DNA from: Amycolatopsis marina
GTDB lineage: Bacteria > Actinomycetota > Actinomycetes > Mycobacteriales > Pseudonocardiaceae
Reading direction: 5' to 3'
Assembly: GCF_900111885.1 (NCBI RefSeq)
Contig: NZ_FOKG01000009.1
Span: forward strand, 62,001-126,000
Length of the DNA: 64,000 nt
Position numbers and translations under genes: made by a program. Positions 1 through 9,177 of the stretch are shown piece by piece (position 1 is the first letter of the stretch; the number at the start of each line of letters is the position of its first letter). The notes below the pieces were generated by a model. It worked only from the letters and a program-made list of their open reading frames with translations, was not told the origin of the DNA and did no database searches.

Positions 1-713
1 CGCGCGAGGAACTCGGGGGAGAAGTACCGCTCGGTCACCAGTTCCCCGCCGGGGGACACGGTGAACGAGCAGCCGGACTCGATCCGCCGGATCCCGGTGT
101 GCAGCGACGCGGGCTCCGGCACGTACTGCAGCACCAGGTAGTGCTGCAGTGCGGTGCGGTCCAGCTCTTCTTCGACGCCGAGCGGTTCCGCAAGTTCCAG
201 CAGGCTCTTCTTCTCGCTCGAGAAGGCGATGCCGCCGGGGCCCTTGGAGTAGTACAGCGGCTTGATCCCGAACGGGTCCCGCGCGCCGAAGACCACCTTG
301 CGCTCGGAGTCCCAGATCAGGAACGCGAACATGCCGCGAAGCCTGCCGACGGCGGCGGTGCCGAGGTAGTGGTATGCCGCGACGATCGCCTCGCCGTCAC
401 CTTCTGTGGCGAACTTCGCACCGAACTTCTCGGCCAGCTCGGCACGCAGCTCGAGGTAGTTGTAGATCTCGCCGTTGAAGTTCATCGTGTAGCGCTCGGG
501 CGACTCCGGCGGACCCCAGGTCAGGGGCTGGTGGGAGTGCTCGAGGTCGATGAAGGCGAGCCGGTTGAACCCGTAGACGACCTCGCCGTCGGCCCAGGTG
601 TCGGTCTCGTCGGGACCACGATGCCGCTGGCAGCGCAGCGCGCGGCCCACGGCGTCCCTGGCCTTCGCCGCGTCGTTCTCACTGGCACAGACCAGTCCAA
701 GCAGGCCGCACAC
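1..713 (-). CDS. asnB: Asparagine synthetase (glutamine-hydrolysing), N-terminal part; cut by the window edge
   Basis: Makes asparagine from aspartate, ATP and glutamine in the cytoplasm. Only the N-terminal ~237 residues are in the window; the gene runs off the left end. The GTG start at 713 is followed directly by Cys-Gly-Leu-Leu-Gly, so Cys2 would be the exposed N-terminal nucleophile of the class-II glutamine amidotransferase domain. Further on the typical RHRGPD, NFNGEIYNY and RDPFGIKPLYY motifs are readable. It is divergent from ctaC across ~250 bp. asnB next to ctaC is a known actinobacterial arrangement (Rv2201/Rv2200c in M. tuberculosis). The ATP-binding synthetase domain cannot be checked here. 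Confidence 0.93.
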   Translation of the reverse strand, partial: MCGLLGLVCASENDAAKARDAVGRALRCQRHRGPDETDTWADGEVVYGFNRLAFIDLEHSHQPLTWGPPESPERYTMNFNGEIYNYLELRAELAEKFGAKFATEGDGEAIVAAYHYLGTAAVGRLRGMFAFLIWDSERKVVFGARDPFGIKPLYYSKGPGGIAFSSEKKSLLELAEPLGVEEELDRTALQHYLVLQYVPEPASLHTGIRRIESGCSFTVSPGGELVTERYFSPEFLA

Positions 714-964
714 GCGTCTTCACACACCTTCGAGGTCGTGGCCGGGCAATCGAGTGCCCAAGTATGCCGGTCCGTGACCCCGCTCCGGGCCGGTGGGTGG
801 CAACGCCGATGGGTTACCCCTTGGTCAGCCGGATCCGGTAACTCGGCTAGGCTCCGAGCTGTCACAGCGCGACCGGCACCGTCGGTCAGCCGGGGGCGGC
901 ACGGGACCTCGTGCGGTCTCGCGGGCGAGTGAGGCGACGAACAGAGATCGGGCAAGGAGGCTGT

Positions 965-1930
965 GTGAATCGGCACGGCGCACGGAGCGCGGAGCGCTCT
1001 CGGGCAACACGGCCGGCGAGGGTCGGCAAGGTCGCCGCGCTTGTCGGACTGGTCGTGATTCTGGCGACCGGTTGCTCCGGCGAAGAGGTACTGCGATTCG
1101 GCTGGCCGGAGGGTGTCACCCCGCAGGCCGATGAGATGCGGACGCTGTGGACCTGGTCGGTCATCGCGTCGCTCGTCGTGGGTGTCCTCGTCTGGGGCCT
1201 GATCTTCTGGTGTGTCCTCTTCTTCAGGAAGAAGAAGACCGACGGCCCCGAGCAGCTGCCGCGGCAGTTCCAGTACAACGTGCCGCTGGAACTCTTCTGC
1301 GTCGTGCTGCCGGTGATCATCGTGTGCGGGCTGTTCTTCTTCACCGCCACCACCGAGAGCAGCGTGCTCGACGAGGACGAGAACCCGGACATCACCGTCG
1401 ACGTGGTCGCCTTCCAGTGGAACTGGGAGTTCCGCTACCCCGATGAGGCGAAGACCGCCGACGGGCAGACGATCAACACGGTCGGCACCTCCAGCGAGAT
1501 TCCGCTGCTCGTCCTGCCGACGGACCGCACCATCCAGTACAACCTGCGCTCCACCGATGTCATCCACTCGTTCTGGGTGCCCGAGTTCAACTTCAAGCGC
1601 GACGTGTTCCCGTTCCCGGAGAAGAACAACCAGGACAACACGTTCCAGAACACGATCGACACCGAAGGCTCCTTCGTCGGCCGTTGCGCCGAGCTGTGCG
1701 GTGCCTACCACGCGGTGATGAACTTCGAGGTTCGCGCGCTCTCCCCGGACATGTACGACCGGTACATCGCATTGCGCACCCAGGTGAACCCGGCGACCGG
1801 GCGGCCGAACACCGCCTCTGAGGCGCTGTCCCAGCTGCAGTCCGAGGGCTGTGGCGAACTGTGCGCGCCCAACGCGGTGACCACCTCGCCGTTCAACACC
1901 GACCGCACGGCGCGGACGGCGTCGGACTGA
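965..1930 (+). CDS. ctaC: Cytochrome c oxidase subunit II (CuA subunit)
   Basis: Receives electrons from the diheme cytochrome of the bcc complex and passes them through the CuA centre to subunit I of the aa3 oxidase. The GTG at 965 is chosen because AAGGAGG ends four bases before it; an in-frame GTG at 911 has no such site. The N-terminus has a basic stretch, a hydrophobic segment and a lipobox-like LATGC ending at Cys37, then a second membrane helix and a long extracellular domain. CuA ligands are visible as C241, C245, H249 and M252 (CAELCGAYHAVM). At 321 residues the length is normal. ctaF follows after ~50 bp, probably in the same transcript. Confidence 0.95.
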   Translation: MNRHGARSAERSRATRPARVGKVAALVGLVVILATGCSGEEVLRFGWPEGVTPQADEMRTLWTWSVIASLVVGVLVWGLIFWCVLFFRKKKTDGPEQLPRQFQYNVPLELFCVVLPVIIVCGLFFFTATTESSVLDEDENPDITVDVVAFQWNWEFRYPDEAKTADGQTINTVGTSSEIPLLVLPTDRTIQYNLRSTDVIHSFWVPEFNFKRDVFPFPEKNNQDNTFQNTIDTEGSFVGRCAELCGAYHAVMNFEVRALSPDMYDRYIALRTQVNPATGRPNTASEALSQLQSEGCGELCAPNAVTTSPFNTDRTARTASD

Positions 1931-1982
1931 GCGATGGCGAGTCCGCGGACCTACCAGCAGCAAGAGCAGTGAGGACAAGCCC

Positions 1983-2402
1983 GTGAAGGTCGAAGCCCGC
2001 ATCTTCGCCATCGTGATGTTCTTTTCCTTTGCGGTGGCCGTCATCTACGCGGTGATGACCAAGTACATGACCGACGACGGCGTCGAACCGGTCGGCACCG
2101 TGTCCTTGGTCCTGGTCGGTGGTCTCGCGCTGCTGGCGGGCAGCTACCTGCAGTTCATCGCCCGCCGCATCGAGCCTCGCCCCGAGGACCGGGAAGAGGC
2201 CGAGGTCAGCGACGGCGCAGGTGAGCTCGGCTTCTTCAGCCCGGGCAGCTACTGGCCGATCGCGCTGGCCGCGGCCGCTGCGGTCTGTGGTGTCGCACTG
2301 GCGTTCTTCCAGATCTGGCTGCTCATCATGGGTGGGGTGCTGGTGATCGTCGCCATCGGCGGACTGGTCTTCGAGTACCACACCGGTCCCAGTCACGACT
2401 GA
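1983..2402 (+). CDS. ctaF: Cytochrome c oxidase subunit IV, actinobacterial type
   Basis: Small membrane subunit found only in actinobacterial aa3 oxidases. The 139-residue protein shows four hydrophobic segments: residues ~5-25, ~38-58, and a pair near 90-135. It starts at GTG 1983 with the family-typical MKVEARIF. It lies directly downstream of ctaC. Its 3' end overlaps the convergent EamA gene by 10 bp, so the two transcripts meet tail to tail without a spacer. The catalytic subunit gene ctaD is absent from this window, which is usual in this group because ctaD is often elsewhere. Confidence 0.93.
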   Translation: MKVEARIFAIVMFFSFAVAVIYAVMTKYMTDDGVEPVGTVSLVLVGGLALLAGSYLQFIARRIEPRPEDREEAEVSDGAGELGFFSPGSYWPIALAAAAAVCGVALAFFQIWLLIMGGVLVIVAIGGLVFEYHTGPSHD

Positions 2403-3352
2403 GTTCGTCCCACTCCACCTCGCCGTCTCGGCGCCATGGCGGCGCCCAGCACGGCCAGCATTCCGATCCCCTCGACGAGGGTGATCCGGTGGCCGTAGGC
2501 GAGGACGTCGACCACGACAGCCACCACGGGATACAGGTAGGACACCAGCGCAACGGTGCCGGTCGGCAGTTTGCCGATGCTCGCGTACATCAGGACGTAC
2601 AGCACCGCAGTGTGCACGGTTCCCAGCAGCAGGAGCCAGAGCAGTCCGCCGGTGTCGGAGGGTAGAGGTGTGACGGCGAGCGCGGGTGCGAGCAGCACCG
2701 CACCCACCGAGCACTGGATCGCCGCCAGCAGGTGCGGACGGAGATGCGCGAGCTGTTTGGCGATCAGGGACGCGCCCGCATAGAGCACCGCGGCCGCCAG
2801 CGCGAGCGCGATGCCGGCGATTCCCACTGGTTTCCCGCTGCTGCCCTGCGCGCCGAGTGAGATCAGTGCCACTCCGGCGAACGCGATGAGCGCGCGCACC
2901 AGGTGACTGCCGGTGATCTTCTCGCGCAGCAGTACTGCGGCCAGCCCCACGAGCAGCAGGGGTTGGGTGTGATAGATCACCGTGCTGATCGAGATCGAGG
3001 ACAGCGAGTAGGAGGCGAACAGCAGTACCCAGTTGCCCACCAGCAGGACGCCGCCCAGCACCGCCAGCGCCAGATCCCGCCGGGTCAGCCCCGCGCGCAG
3101 TGCCGCGGGTCGCAACCAGCCGCGCGCCGCGCACCACAGGGCGAGGAGCAGGCCGCCGACCAGGCAGCGGGCGAAGGCAACCGCGGTCGCCTCGGCGCCG
3201 CTCTCCAGAACGACCGCACCGATGGTCCCGGACAACGTCATCGCCGTCGTCCACTGCAGCAACGCCCGTGAGTCGCCCGCGTTCCGCGCGGATCGCCGTC
3301 GGGCAGGCAGATCAGCATTCGGGGCGCCCGGGCCCACCGTGTTCGTTGTCAT
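2393..3352 (-). CDS. EamA/DMT-family membrane transporter
   Basis: Drug/metabolite transporter superfamily protein of about ten transmembrane helices arranged as two EamA repeats; probably exports a small metabolite, substrate unknown. The ATG at 3352 is preceded by GGAGG eight bases upstream, so it is preferred over an upstream GTG at 3412. The first ~30 residues are hydrophilic and Pro/Arg-rich, then helices follow almost continuously (for example GGVLLVGNWVLLFASYSL). It is divergent from the GlxA-type regulator (82 bp gap), which makes that regulator a candidate controller. DMT exporters beside AraC/GlxA regulators are common, but the pairing here is inference. Confidence 0.85.
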   Translation of the reverse strand: MTTNTVGPGAPNADLPARRRSARNAGDSRALLQWTTAMTLSGTIGAVVLESGAEATAVAFARCLVGGLLLALWCAARGWLRPAALRAGLTRRDLALAVLGGVLLVGNWVLLFASYSLSSISISTVIYHTQPLLLVGLAAVLLREKITGSHLVRALIAFAGVALISLGAQGSSGKPVGIAGIALALAAAVLYAGASLIAKQLAHLRPHLLAAIQCSVGAVLLAPALAVTPLPSDTGGLLWLLLLGTVHTAVLYVLMYASIGKLPTGTVALVSYLYPVVAVVVDVLAYGHRITLVEGIGMLAVLGAAMAPRRRGGVGRTQS

Positions 3353-3433
3353 CGCCCCAGCCTCCGGCGTTGTCGGCGAGACCACGAGTGGCAAGAATGA
3401 CAGCGACCGCAAAACTCATGACATTCTGTCGGG

Positions 3434-4426
3434 ATGGATGTGCAGCGTGTCGCCGTGGTGGTCGCCGATCAGGTCTCGCCGTTCGAACTCGGTGTGGCGT
3501 GTGAGGTTTTCGGCACCGATCGCAGTGCGGACGGAATGCGGGGCTGGGATTTCGCGGTGTGTTCCCCTGGCGGGTCAGCGGTCGAGACCTGGTCCGGATT
3601 CAGGGTGAACGGTCTCGCCACATTGGACTTCGCGGCCACCGCGGACCTGCTGATCGTGCCCACCTGTGCACCTCGGACGGCGCCACCACCGGAGCCGGTG
3701 CTCGACGTGCTTCGCGCCGCACCGGCGCGCGGGGCCTGGGTGGCCGGATTCTGCGCGGGGGTGTTCTCCCTCGGTTACGCGGGACTGCTCGACGATCGGC
3801 GCTGCACCGTGCACTGGGTGTACGAGCAGGAATTCACCACACGTTTCCCCGCGGCGCGGGTCGATCCCCACGCGCTCTACGTGGACGACCGTGGTGTGCT
3901 CACCAGCGCGGGAACCGTGGCCGGCGTGGACCTGTGCCTGCACCTCGTGCGGCGTCTGCGCGGGGTGGCTGCGGCGACGGCGCTGGCCCGCCGGATGGTC
4001 GCGGCGCCGCATCGGGTCGGCGGGCAGGCCCAGTTCGTCGAGGCGCCCGTGCCGGAGGCTTCGGCTCCGGACGACGCACTCGTCGGCGAGGTCCTCGAGT
4101 GGATCGAGCGCAGACTGGACCAGCCGGTGACGATCGCCGAGCTCGCCCGCCGCAGCGGTCTGGGGGAGCGCACCTTCCTCCGCCGGTTCTCGGCCGCTAC
4201 CGGCACCACGCCGCGTCGGTGGCTGACCGAGCGGCGACTGGACCGGGCGCAGGCGCTGCTGGAGGCCGGTGACCTGCCCGTCGAGGACATCGCGGTGGCG
4301 TGTGGTTACGCGTCCGCAGCCGCGCTGCGACACCAGTTCGGCAAGCGCAGGGGTACGAGCCCGACCGCCTACCGGCGTGCGTTCAGTGCTGAGCCAGCTG
4401 CTGGGACCGCTCGGCCCAGCGCGTGA
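3434..4426 (+). CDS. GlxA-family transcriptional regulator (DJ-1/PfpI domain plus AraC helix-turn-helix)
   Basis: Residues ~5-185 form a DJ-1/PfpI-like domain with the nucleophile-elbow region GFCAGVFSLG. Residues ~215-315 form a double AraC-type helix-turn-helix (IAELARRSGLGERTFLRRF and the terminal CGYASAAALRHQFGKRRGTSP). In this family the N-terminal fold is normally a ligand sensor rather than a protease. The ATG at 3434 fits the domain start. It is divergent from the EamA transporter, and its last 44 bp overlap the 3' end of trpD on the other strand. The ligand is unknown. Confidence 0.88.
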   Translation: MDVQRVAVVVADQVSPFELGVACEVFGTDRSADGMRGWDFAVCSPGGSAVETWSGFRVNGLATLDFAATADLLIVPTCAPRTAPPPEPVLDVLRAAPARGAWVAGFCAGVFSLGYAGLLDDRRCTVHWVYEQEFTTRFPAARVDPHALYVDDRGVLTSAGTVAGVDLCLHLVRRLRGVAAATALARRMVAAPHRVGGQAQFVEAPVPEASAPDDALVGEVLEWIERRLDQPVTIAELARRSGLGERTFLRRFSAATGTTPRRWLTERRLDRAQALLEAGDLPVEDIAVACGYASAAALRHQFGKRRGTSPTAYRRAFSAEPAAGTARPSA

Positions 4427-5429
4427 GCAGCTCGGCTGCGGCGCCGGAGTCGAGGGCCTGCGCGGCCCTGGCGACACCTGCCCGCAGGTCCTCGGTCAGT
4501 GAGCCGGAGAAGCCGGTGTGCGCGGCCAGCGCTCCCGCCGCGTTGATCAGGACGGCGTCGCGCACCGGACCGGTCTTGCCCGCGACGAGCTGACGGACGA
4601 CGTCGGCGTTGGCCTCCGCGTCGCCACCGCGAAGCTCTTCCGCGGTCGTCCGTGGGATGTCCAGGTCGGCCGGGTCCACGCGGGTCTCGTGGACCTCGCC
4701 GCCCGCGACCACCCAGACCGAACTCGTGGTGGTCGTGGTGATCTCGTCGAGTCCGTCGTCGCCGCGCACGACCAGAGCGCTGGCCGCCCTGCGGGCGAAG
4801 ACCTCGGCGAGCACCCTGGTCTTGTCCGGGTAGGCACAGCCGATCAGGCTGGCCGATGGCTGAGCCGGGTTGGTGAGCGGGCCGAGCAGGTTGAAGGTGG
4901 TGGGCACGCCCAGTTCGCGACGGGGTGCTCCCGCGTGCCGCAGTGCGGGGTGGAACACCGGGGCGAAGCAGAAGCCGATCCCCAGTTCCATCACGCAGCT
5001 GGCCACCGCGTCGGGCTGAAGCTCGATCGCGATGCCCAGTGCCTGCAGCACGTCGGCGGCTCCGGACTTCGAGGACGCCGCCCGGTTGCCGTGCTTGACC
5101 ACGGGTGCGCCCGCGGCCGCGGTGACGAGTGCGGACATCGTGGAGATGTTCACCGAGCCGGACCTGTCACCGCCGGTGCCGACGATGTCGACCGCGTGCA
5201 CGTCGACGTCGACCAGCTTGGCGTGCGCGAGCATCGCCTCGGCCATCCCGGCGATCTCGGCGGGCGTCTCACCCTTCGCCCGCAGGGCGACGGCGAAACC
5301 GGCGATCTGCGCGGGCGTGGCGGCCCCGGTCATCACCTGGTCCATCGCCCAGGCCGTGTCGCGCTCCGACAGATCCGACCGCGCGATGAGCTGGTTGAGC
5401 AGCTCCGGCCAGGAGTGACTGTCGTGCAT
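4383..5429 (-). CDS. trpD: Anthranilate phosphoribosyltransferase
   Basis: Second step of tryptophan synthesis: joins anthranilate to PRPP. The PRPP-binding loop GTGGDRSGSVNIST is present near residue 85, with the KHGNRAASSKSGAADVLQALG substrate-site region after it. Length (348 residues) is normal for a stand-alone TrpD. The start is the ATG at 5429; a GTG one codon upstream at 5432 is also possible, and an AGGA lies just before both. The gene is separated from other trp genes, as in mycobacteria, where trpD also sits by ctaE-qcrCAB. Confidence 0.95.
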   Translation of the reverse strand: MHDSHSWPELLNQLIARSDLSERDTAWAMDQVMTGAATPAQIAGFAVALRAKGETPAEIAGMAEAMLAHAKLVDVDVHAVDIVGTGGDRSGSVNISTMSALVTAAAGAPVVKHGNRAASSKSGAADVLQALGIAIELQPDAVASCVMELGIGFCFAPVFHPALRHAGAPRRELGVPTTFNLLGPLTNPAQPSASLIGCAYPDKTRVLAEVFARRAASALVVRGDDGLDEITTTTTSSVWVVAGGEVHETRVDPADLDIPRTTAEELRGGDAEANADVVRQLVAGKTGPVRDAVLINAAGALAAHTGFSGSLTEDLRAGVARAAQALDSGAAAELLTRWAERSQQLAQH

Positions 5430-5475
5430 CACGGTGTCCTCGCGTCTGTGGGGTCTTCGAGTTTGGCGCCGGTGC

Positions 5476-5886
5476 TCAGCCGTGCACGACCGCGACCGAA
5501 CGTGCGCGCAGCACCTCGGCGACGGTCTCGGCGGCGGTCAGCGGGTCGAGCGGGTGCACCAGCACCGCGTCCGCCCGCGACCAGGTGGCCAGCCAACGGT
5601 CGTCCTTGCGCCGCGCGGTCACCACGATCGGCGGGCAGTCGTCGATCTCGTTCTTGAGCTGACGGGTAAGCCCGATGCCACCGGTGGGCTGGGCCTCGCC
5701 GTCGAGGATCGCGAGGTCGATCTCGCCGCCGTCCATCTCGGTCAGCACGTCCGCGATGCCCGCGGTCTCGACGTACTCGACGCGGCCGATGTCGGTCGCG
5801 GGCCTGCGGCCGATCGCGTTGATGATCGACTCGCGCACCTCGGGCCGGTGGCTGAAAACCAGGATCCGCATCGGCTGCTCGGTCAT
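5476..5886 (-). CDS. Stand-alone receiver-like protein (atypical response regulator)
   Basis: A 136-residue protein with the beta-alpha pattern of a CheY-like receiver: RILVFSHRPEVRESI, DLAILDGEAQ with a candidate phospho-acceptor Asp, PPIVVTARR, and a C-terminal VHPLDPLTAAETV. Two hallmark positions differ from classical receivers: the N-terminal acidic pair is replaced by Ser-His, and the conserved Lys before Pro is His. No output domain follows. GGAGG lies nine bases before the ATG at 5886. It sits 46 bp upstream of trpD in the same direction. I infer a pseudo-receiver signalling or scaffold protein; function unknown. Confidence 0.75.
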   Translation of the reverse strand: MTEQPMRILVFSHRPEVRESIINAIGRRPATDIGRVEYVETAGIADVLTEMDGGEIDLAILDGEAQPTGGIGLTRQLKNEIDDCPPIVVTARRKDDRWLATWSRADAVLVHPLDPLTAAETVAEVLRARSVAVVHG

Positions 5887-5954
5887 TGAGGCTTGCCTCC
5901 GGCGATTGTGGTGGTGGTCGTTGGCTTGCCGGTGATGCTATCCGCCCCGGCCGC

Positions 5955-6398
5955 TCAGTTGGGAGTAGGTGGCGCAAGTGCGTCCCAGCCGAGCGAATCA
6001 CCCGCGAGCCGCTGGGCCAGCCCGGCCATCCGCGAGCTCTCCTGAGCGCAGCTGAGCGCGGTGAGCCGCTGGACACGCAGCGCGTGTACGCGGAGGAGTT
6101 CCGGGGGGTCGTCGGCACGGTCGGGCTCGTCGGCCGTGCCGGTTGCCGGGCGCAGCTCCCAGCCGTCCTGCGCGAGGATCCGGGCAGCCTCCTCGACCCG
6201 GTCGGCGGGCAACAGCAGGTGATGGCGGAGCACGGCAGGGATCTGCGTCACGTTGTCGCCCGCACGGGCCAGCGCGGCGGAGTCAGCCTCGGCGGGATCG
6301 AACGACCGCGCCACGACGGCGAGTCCGGGCGAGTCGAGTTCGAGGACCGGTTCCGGCCGGCGTCTTAGCAGGTGGAGGAGTCGATTTCGCAAACTCAT
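5955..6398 (-). CDS. Conserved hypothetical protein beside ctaE
   Basis: A 147-residue soluble protein of unknown function. It begins MSLRNRLLHLLRRRPEPVLE and contains a compact alpha/beta segment (residues ~20-75; RHHLLLPADRVEEAARILAQDGWELR) followed by a helical C-terminal half. The segment ending in GWELR faintly recalls RraB-like or small regulatory folds, but I cannot assign a family. The start is the ATG at 6398. It is divergent from ctaE (~108 bp) and lies just upstream of the receiver-like gene. Nothing in it indicates a membrane or secreted location. Confidence 0.65.
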   Translation of the reverse strand: MSLRNRLLHLLRRRPEPVLELDSPGLAVVARSFDPAEADSAALARAGDNVTQIPAVLRHHLLLPADRVEEAARILAQDGWELRPATGTADEPDRADDPPELLRVHALRVQRLTALSCAQESSRMAGLAQRLAGDSLGWDALAPPTPN

Positions 6399-6506
6399 CG
6401 GTAACCCTTCGCATGTCGGCCGGGCGGGCTGGTCGCGATGATGATCGAGACGGACCGGGCACGGGCGTGGACCCCGACCGGCGGGGTCACGTGTTGAGAG
6501 GACATA

Positions 6507-7136
6507 ATGCGACTCGTGACGACGGCAGCTCCCACCATCAGCCAGCGTGTGCACTCGCTGAACCGGCCGAACATGGTCAGTGTCGGCACGATCGTGTGGC
6601 TCTCCAGCGAACTCATGTTCTTCGCTGGGCTGTTCGCGATGTTCTTCACCGTCAAGGCCCAGAACGACAGTGGCGTGTGGCCACCGATTCTGGAGTCGAC
6701 GGGCGAACCGATCCACCTGAACGTGCCCTATGCGATCCCGTTCACGATCATCCTCGTGGCTTCGTCCTTCACCTGTCAGCTGGGTGTGTTCGCGGCCGAG
6801 AAGGGAGACGTCTACGGGCTCCGTCGCTGGTACCTGATCACCCTCTTGATGGGGACGATCTTCGTCGCCGGGCAGGCGTACGAGTACGTCAACCTCGTGC
6901 ACGAGGGCGTGACCATCCCCTCCGGCGCGTACGGCACGGTGTTTTACCTGGCGACAGGTTTCCACGGCCTGCACGTCATTGGCGGGCTGATGGCCTTCGT
7001 CTACCTGCTCATGCGCACCAGGATGAGCAAGTTCACGCCGGCGCAGGCGACCTCCGCGATCGTGGTCTCCTACTACTGGCACTTCGTCGACATCGTCTGG
7101 ATCGGGCTGTTCGCAGTGATCTACTTCCTCCCATGA
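6507..7136 (+). CDS. ctaE: Cytochrome c oxidase subunit III
   Basis: Integral membrane subunit of the aa3 oxidase that stabilises the catalytic core. The 209 residues form five hydrophobic helices, as in the short actinobacterial form lacking the first two helices of the long form. Family motifs are readable: [32 protein letters not shown] and [21 protein letters not shown] lies five bases before the ATG at 6507. First gene of the ctaE-qcrC-qcrA-qcrB operon, with 61 bp to qcrC. Confidence 0.96.
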   Translation: MRLVTTAAPTISQRVHSLNRPNMVSVGTIVWLSSELMFFAGLFAMFFTVKAQNDSGVWPPILESTGEPIHLNVPYAIPFTIILVASSFTCQLGVFAAEKGDVYGLRRWYLITLLMGTIFVAGQAYEYVNLVHEGVTIPSGAYGTVFYLATGFHGLHVIGGLMAFVYLLMRTRMSKFTPAQATSAIVVSYYWHFVDIVWIGLFAVIYFLP

Positions 7137-7197
7137 TCACCGGAATCGGCACAGCCAGCTCCTATCGGCCGAACTGACAGCAAGGGTTGCCGCAGAG

Positions 7198-8025
7198 ATG
7201 ACCACCAGCAAGAACACCGACGCCGCCACCACGCGGCGGAGCGGTCGCCGTTCCAAGTTCCGGCGGCGGATGGCCGGCGCGCTCGCGCTCGGCCTCGCGC
7301 TGCTCAGCGCGGGCGGGCTCTACGCCGTTTTCGCGCCGGAGCCGCAGACCGCACAGGCCCAGGTAGACCCGGCGCTGCTGCGCAAGGGCGAGGAGATCTA
7401 CAACAACACCTGTATCTCCTGCCACGGCTCCAATCTGGAAGGCGTGCAGGACCGCGGTCCCAGCCTGATCGGCATCGGTGACGCCGCGGTCTACTTCCAG
7501 ACCTCGACCGGCCGGATGCCCCTCGCGCGGCAGGAAGCCCAGGCGCAGCGCAAGCCGCCGAAGCTGACCCCGGAGGAGATCGACGCGCTCGGCGCGTTCA
7601 TCCAGGCCAACGGTGGCGGACCGGTGCGTCCGGACGAGACCGGCGCCGCGCTGCGCGGAGACAATCCCGCACGGGGCGGGGAGCTGTTCCGGCTCAACTG
7701 CGCGTCCTGTCACAACTTCACCGGGCAGGGGGGCGCGCTCTCCTCGGGCAAGTTCGCGCCGGAGCTGGGCCCTGCCACGGAGGAACAGATTTACACCGCG
7801 ATGCTCACGGGGCCGCAGAACATGCCGAAGTTCTCCGATCGGCAGCTCAGCCCCGAGGAGAAGCGGGACATCGTCGCCTACGTCAAGTCGGTGTCCGACG
7901 GCAACAACAACCCGGGTGGTAACTCCCTGGGTGGATTCGGGCCGGCCTCCGAAGGCGTCATCGCGTGGGTCGTGGGGATCGGTGCGCTGATCGGTGCGAC
8001 CCTGTGGATCGGATCGAGGGCATAA
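7198..8025 (+). CDS. qcrC: Cytochrome bc1 complex diheme cytochrome c subunit
   Basis: Carries electrons from the Rieske protein directly to CtaC; in actinobacteria this diheme subunit replaces soluble cytochrome c. Two CXXCH heme sites are visible: C72/C75/H76 (CISCH) and C168/C171/H172 (CASCH). An N-terminal basic region plus hydrophobic stretch at ~25-45 acts as a signal anchor, and a C-terminal helix near residues 250-270 ([17 protein letters not shown]) anchors the other end. At 275 residues it is typical. Its stop is followed immediately by the qcrA start, indicating translational coupling. Confidence 0.96.
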   Translation: MTTSKNTDAATTRRSGRRSKFRRRMAGALALGLALLSAGGLYAVFAPEPQTAQAQVDPALLRKGEEIYNNTCISCHGSNLEGVQDRGPSLIGIGDAAVYFQTSTGRMPLARQEAQAQRKPPKLTPEEIDALGAFIQANGGGPVRPDETGAALRGDNPARGGELFRLNCASCHNFTGQGGALSSGKFAPELGPATEEQIYTAMLTGPQNMPKFSDRQLSPEEKRDIVAYVKSVSDGNNNPGGNSLGGFGPASEGVIAWVVGIGALIGATLWIGSRA

Positions 8026-9177
8026 ATGAGTAGCGGTAACGAGCCAGGCGCACCGCAGCCGCCCACCGAGGCGGAACTGGCGGAGATGGACCGCGACCAG
8101 CTGGTGAAGCTGGGGACCAGCCTCGACGGGGTCGAGATCGTCGACTACCCGAAGCCGTGGCCGGTCGAGGGCACCAGGGCGGAGAAGCGAGCCGAGCGGC
8201 TCGTCGCGATGTGGTTCGCCCTGTCGGCGGTGGCCGGGCTGGCCTTCGTCGTCGCACTGATCTGGTGGCCGTGGCAGTACGAGCCGCCGGAGCAGTCGTC
8301 GGCCCACTTCTGGTACAGCCTGTACACGCCGATGCTCGGCCTGACGCTGGGCACGGCGATCACGGCACTGGCCGTCGGTGTGCTGCTGTACACGAAGAAG
8401 TTCATCCCGCACGAGACCGCGGTACAGGAGCGCTCCGATGCGGGCGGCGCCGGTTCGCCCGAGGTCGACAAGAAGACCATCGTCGCTCAATTGGCCCACT
8501 CCGGCAACGACAGCACCATCGCCAGGCGGTCGATGATCAAGCGCACCGCCGGTCTCGGCGCAGGCGTGCTCGGCCTCGGCGCCGTGGCGCTGCCACTGGC
8601 CGGATTCGTCCGGGACCCGTGGAAGAACTCGGAGAACAAGGACTCCCTCTGGCACACCGGCTGGCAGCCGATCGACGGCGAGACCGTCTACCTGCGCAGG
8701 CACACCGGTGACCCCGAGGAGATCGTGCTGGTCCGGCCGGAGGATCTGGACGCGGGCGCCATGGAGACGGTCTTCCCCTTCCGCGAGTCCGAGCGGGGCG
8801 ATCACCACGCGCTGTCGGTGGCCTTGAAGCGGTCGGACAACCCCGTGATGCTCTTCCGGTTGCGGCCCGCGGACGCCGACAAGGTGGTCAAGCGCAAGGG
8901 CCAGGAGGACTTCAACTATGGCGACTACTACGCCTACACCAAGATCTGCAGTCACGTCGGATGTCCGGTGTCGCTGTACGAACAGCGGACCAATCTGATC
9001 CTCTGCCCGTGTCACCAGTCGCAGTTCGACCTGCTGCAGTACGCCAAGCCGGTTTTCGGGCCCGCGGCCCGCGCGCTCGCCCAGTTGCCGATCACGGTGA
9101 ACGACGAGGGCTACCTCGTCGCGCGCAGTGACTTCGTCGAGCCGGTCGGTCCTGGGTTCTGGGAGTTGAAAGCATGA
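8026..9177 (+). CDS. qcrA: Rieske iron-sulfur subunit of the bc1 complex
   Basis: Takes electrons from menaquinol at the Qo site to cytochrome cc. The [2Fe-2S] ligands are C308-S-H310 and C327-P-C-H330, with C313 and C329 placed for the structural disulfide. As in other actinobacteria the N-terminal half carries three hydrophobic segments (about 65-85, 100-125 and 175-195) instead of one. ATG at 8026 directly abuts the qcrC stop; the 3' end overlaps qcrB by four bases (ATGA). Length 383 residues is normal for this group. Confidence 0.96.
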   Translation: MSSGNEPGAPQPPTEAELAEMDRDQLVKLGTSLDGVEIVDYPKPWPVEGTRAEKRAERLVAMWFALSAVAGLAFVVALIWWPWQYEPPEQSSAHFWYSLYTPMLGLTLGTAITALAVGVLLYTKKFIPHETAVQERSDAGGAGSPEVDKKTIVAQLAHSGNDSTIARRSMIKRTAGLGAGVLGLGAVALPLAGFVRDPWKNSENKDSLWHTGWQPIDGETVYLRRHTGDPEEIVLVRPEDLDAGAMETVFPFRESERGDHHALSVALKRSDNPVMLFRLRPADADKVVKRKGQEDFNYGDYYAYTKICSHVGCPVSLYEQRTNLILCPCHQSQFDLLQYAKPVFGPAARALAQLPITVNDEGYLVARSDFVEPVGPGFWELKA

